Assembly: GCA_963780675.1 (NCBI GenBank)
Contig: CAWACR010000003.1
Coordinates: 1,178,001 to 1,242,000 of the forward strand
Direction of reading: 5' to 3'
From: JAHECE01 sp963780675
GTDB lineage: Bacteria; Actinomycetota; Actinomycetes; Actinomycetales; JAHECE01
Length of the DNA: 64,000 bases
Shown: in pieces, positions 63,543 to 64,000 of the stretch
Numbering within the stretch: position 1 is the stretch's first letter
How the letters are laid out: the number at the start of each line of letters is the position of its first letter
Position numbers and translations under genes: made by a program
The notes under the pieces: model-generated
Told to the model about the DNA's origin: nothing
Database searches by the model: none
What the model saw: only the letters and a program-made list of their open reading frames with translations

Positions 63543-64000
63543 TCAGGCCCCGAAGTCGAGGACGACCTTGATGTCGTCCGGGCCACGGGTCAGCGCGTCG
63601 GTGATGTCCTCCGGCCGGACCCGGCGCGAGATCAGCCGCCCCAGCCAGGCCTTGTCGGCTGCTGCGAGCACCTCGGCTGCCCGGTAGAAGTGCCGCCGGT
63701 TGGCGTTGACGGACCCGACGATGACGTTGTTGCGCAGGACGAGGGACTTGGCGACGTCGGCCGCGGGCAGCCCGGTGGTCCGGCCCCCGCTCCCGACGCC
63801 GGTCAGGCAGACCACGCCGCCCGCGGCGACCTGCTTGAGGGAGTCGACGATCACCTGACCGACCCCCGTGCACTCGATGACGACGTCGGGTTCGAAACCG
63901 ATATCGGCGATCGCGCCGGAGTGGTAAGCAGCGCCGAGATCGCGGACGAGATCCGGCTTGACGCCCTCACTGACCCGGTCCAGGACGTGGACGTCAAGGC
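63543..64000 (-). CDS. Glucose 1-dehydrogenase-like MDR enzyme, C-terminal part (runs off the window)
   Basis: The visible 152 residues are the C-terminal part of a zinc-dependent glucose dehydrogenase (Glu_dehyd_C): GFEPDVVIECTGVGQVIVDS, then AAGGVVCLTGVGSGGRTTGL, LVLRNNVIVGSVNANRRHFY and the end ITDALTRGPDDIKVVLDFGA. The VGSVNANRRHF motif is typical of glucose dehydrogenases. The zinc and NAD(P) loops lie beyond the window. It is the first gene seen of a four-gene sugar operon going left. Confidence 0.85.
   Translation of the reverse strand, partial: LDVHVLDRVSEGVKPDLVRDLGAAYHSGAIADIGFEPDVVIECTGVGQVIVDSLKQVAAGGVVCLTGVGSGGRTTGLPAADVAKSLVLRNNVIVGSVNANRRHFYRAAEVLAAADKAWLGRLISRRVRPEDITDALTRGPDDIKVVLDFGA

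Noticed and set aside
61547..63571. 674-residue plus-strand ORF
   Set aside because: Antisense to the glucosidase and the SMP-30 gene, both with strong motifs.
1..64000. CRISPR array
   Set aside because: No regularly spaced direct repeats with unique spacers were found; the att-like copies are kilobases apart and the CGTGCCT repeat has no spacers.

Overview
The window is strongly GC-rich throughout, uses GTG and TTG starts freely, and carries families typical of Actinomycetota: a DUF6431 protein, a Ddn-like F420 reductase, a DUF2252 kinase-like protein, a two-cistron DUF433/DUF5615 module and ISAzo13, IS30, IS3 and IS4 elements. A soil or rumen-type actinomycete of the Micrococcales/Cellulomonas sort is a reasonable inference, but no marker gene here fixes the genus. 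No intact rRNA or tRNA gene was found.

Layout. 0-5.7 kb: an IS30-family element with a frameshifted transposase sits between the 5' end of a membrane-protein gene and a decapitated tocopherol-cyclase-like gene; then a FAD/Rieske oxidoreductase and an orphan DUF6431 protein. 6-16 kb: an ion-transport block with CorA, a P-type cation ATPase, a kinase-less DUF4118 (KdpD-like) sensor, and divergent KimA-like and Kup potassium importers. 16-21.3 kb: small genes mixed with C-terminal stumps (multicopper oxidase, DUF3105, nitronate monooxygenase, WS/DGAT). 21.4-25.1 kb: a translationally coupled flavin/iron-sulfur operon (secreted protein, ApbE, ferric-reductase-like membrane protein, NuoF-like SLBB protein, ferredoxin). 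25.1-32.1 kb: metal and stress genes, including a P1B-5-type ATPase fused to a C-terminal hemerythrin domain.

32.1-52.3 kb is a composite accessory region bounded by two diverged ~245-bp direct repeats. Inside it, three copies of a compound attachment-like sequence (at 32.45, 37.77 and 45.33 kb) each contain the 3' half of a tRNA-Pro(GGG) gene on the minus strand plus paired GGCTACA arm-like repeats with a 12-bp period. They divide the region into consecutive cargo blocks: a DUF433/DUF5615 module, decayed HigA and SulP pieces and four small polytopic membrane proteins (block 1); a tight two-gene cassette of unknown function encoding 1095-aa and 406-aa proteins (block 2); then a second DUF433/DUF5615 module and IS debris (block 3). 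No recombinase gene is visible. The two-gene cassette and its attachment-like array are the best candidates for something undescribed.

52.3-64 kb: DUF2252, PPK2 and a P-type ATPase, then a co-directional sugar cluster (glycogen-debranching-type enzyme, MGH1-type glucosidase, SMP-30 lactonase, glucose dehydrogenase).

Many long conserved genes (three P-type ATPases, PPK2, KimA, glucosidase, NuoF-like, IS4 transposase) are broken by single-base frameshifts, several of them one-base gains or losses in G or C runs, while protein similarity continues on both sides. This looks more like uncorrected sequencing indels than biological decay, so gene integrity calls should be read with that in mind.
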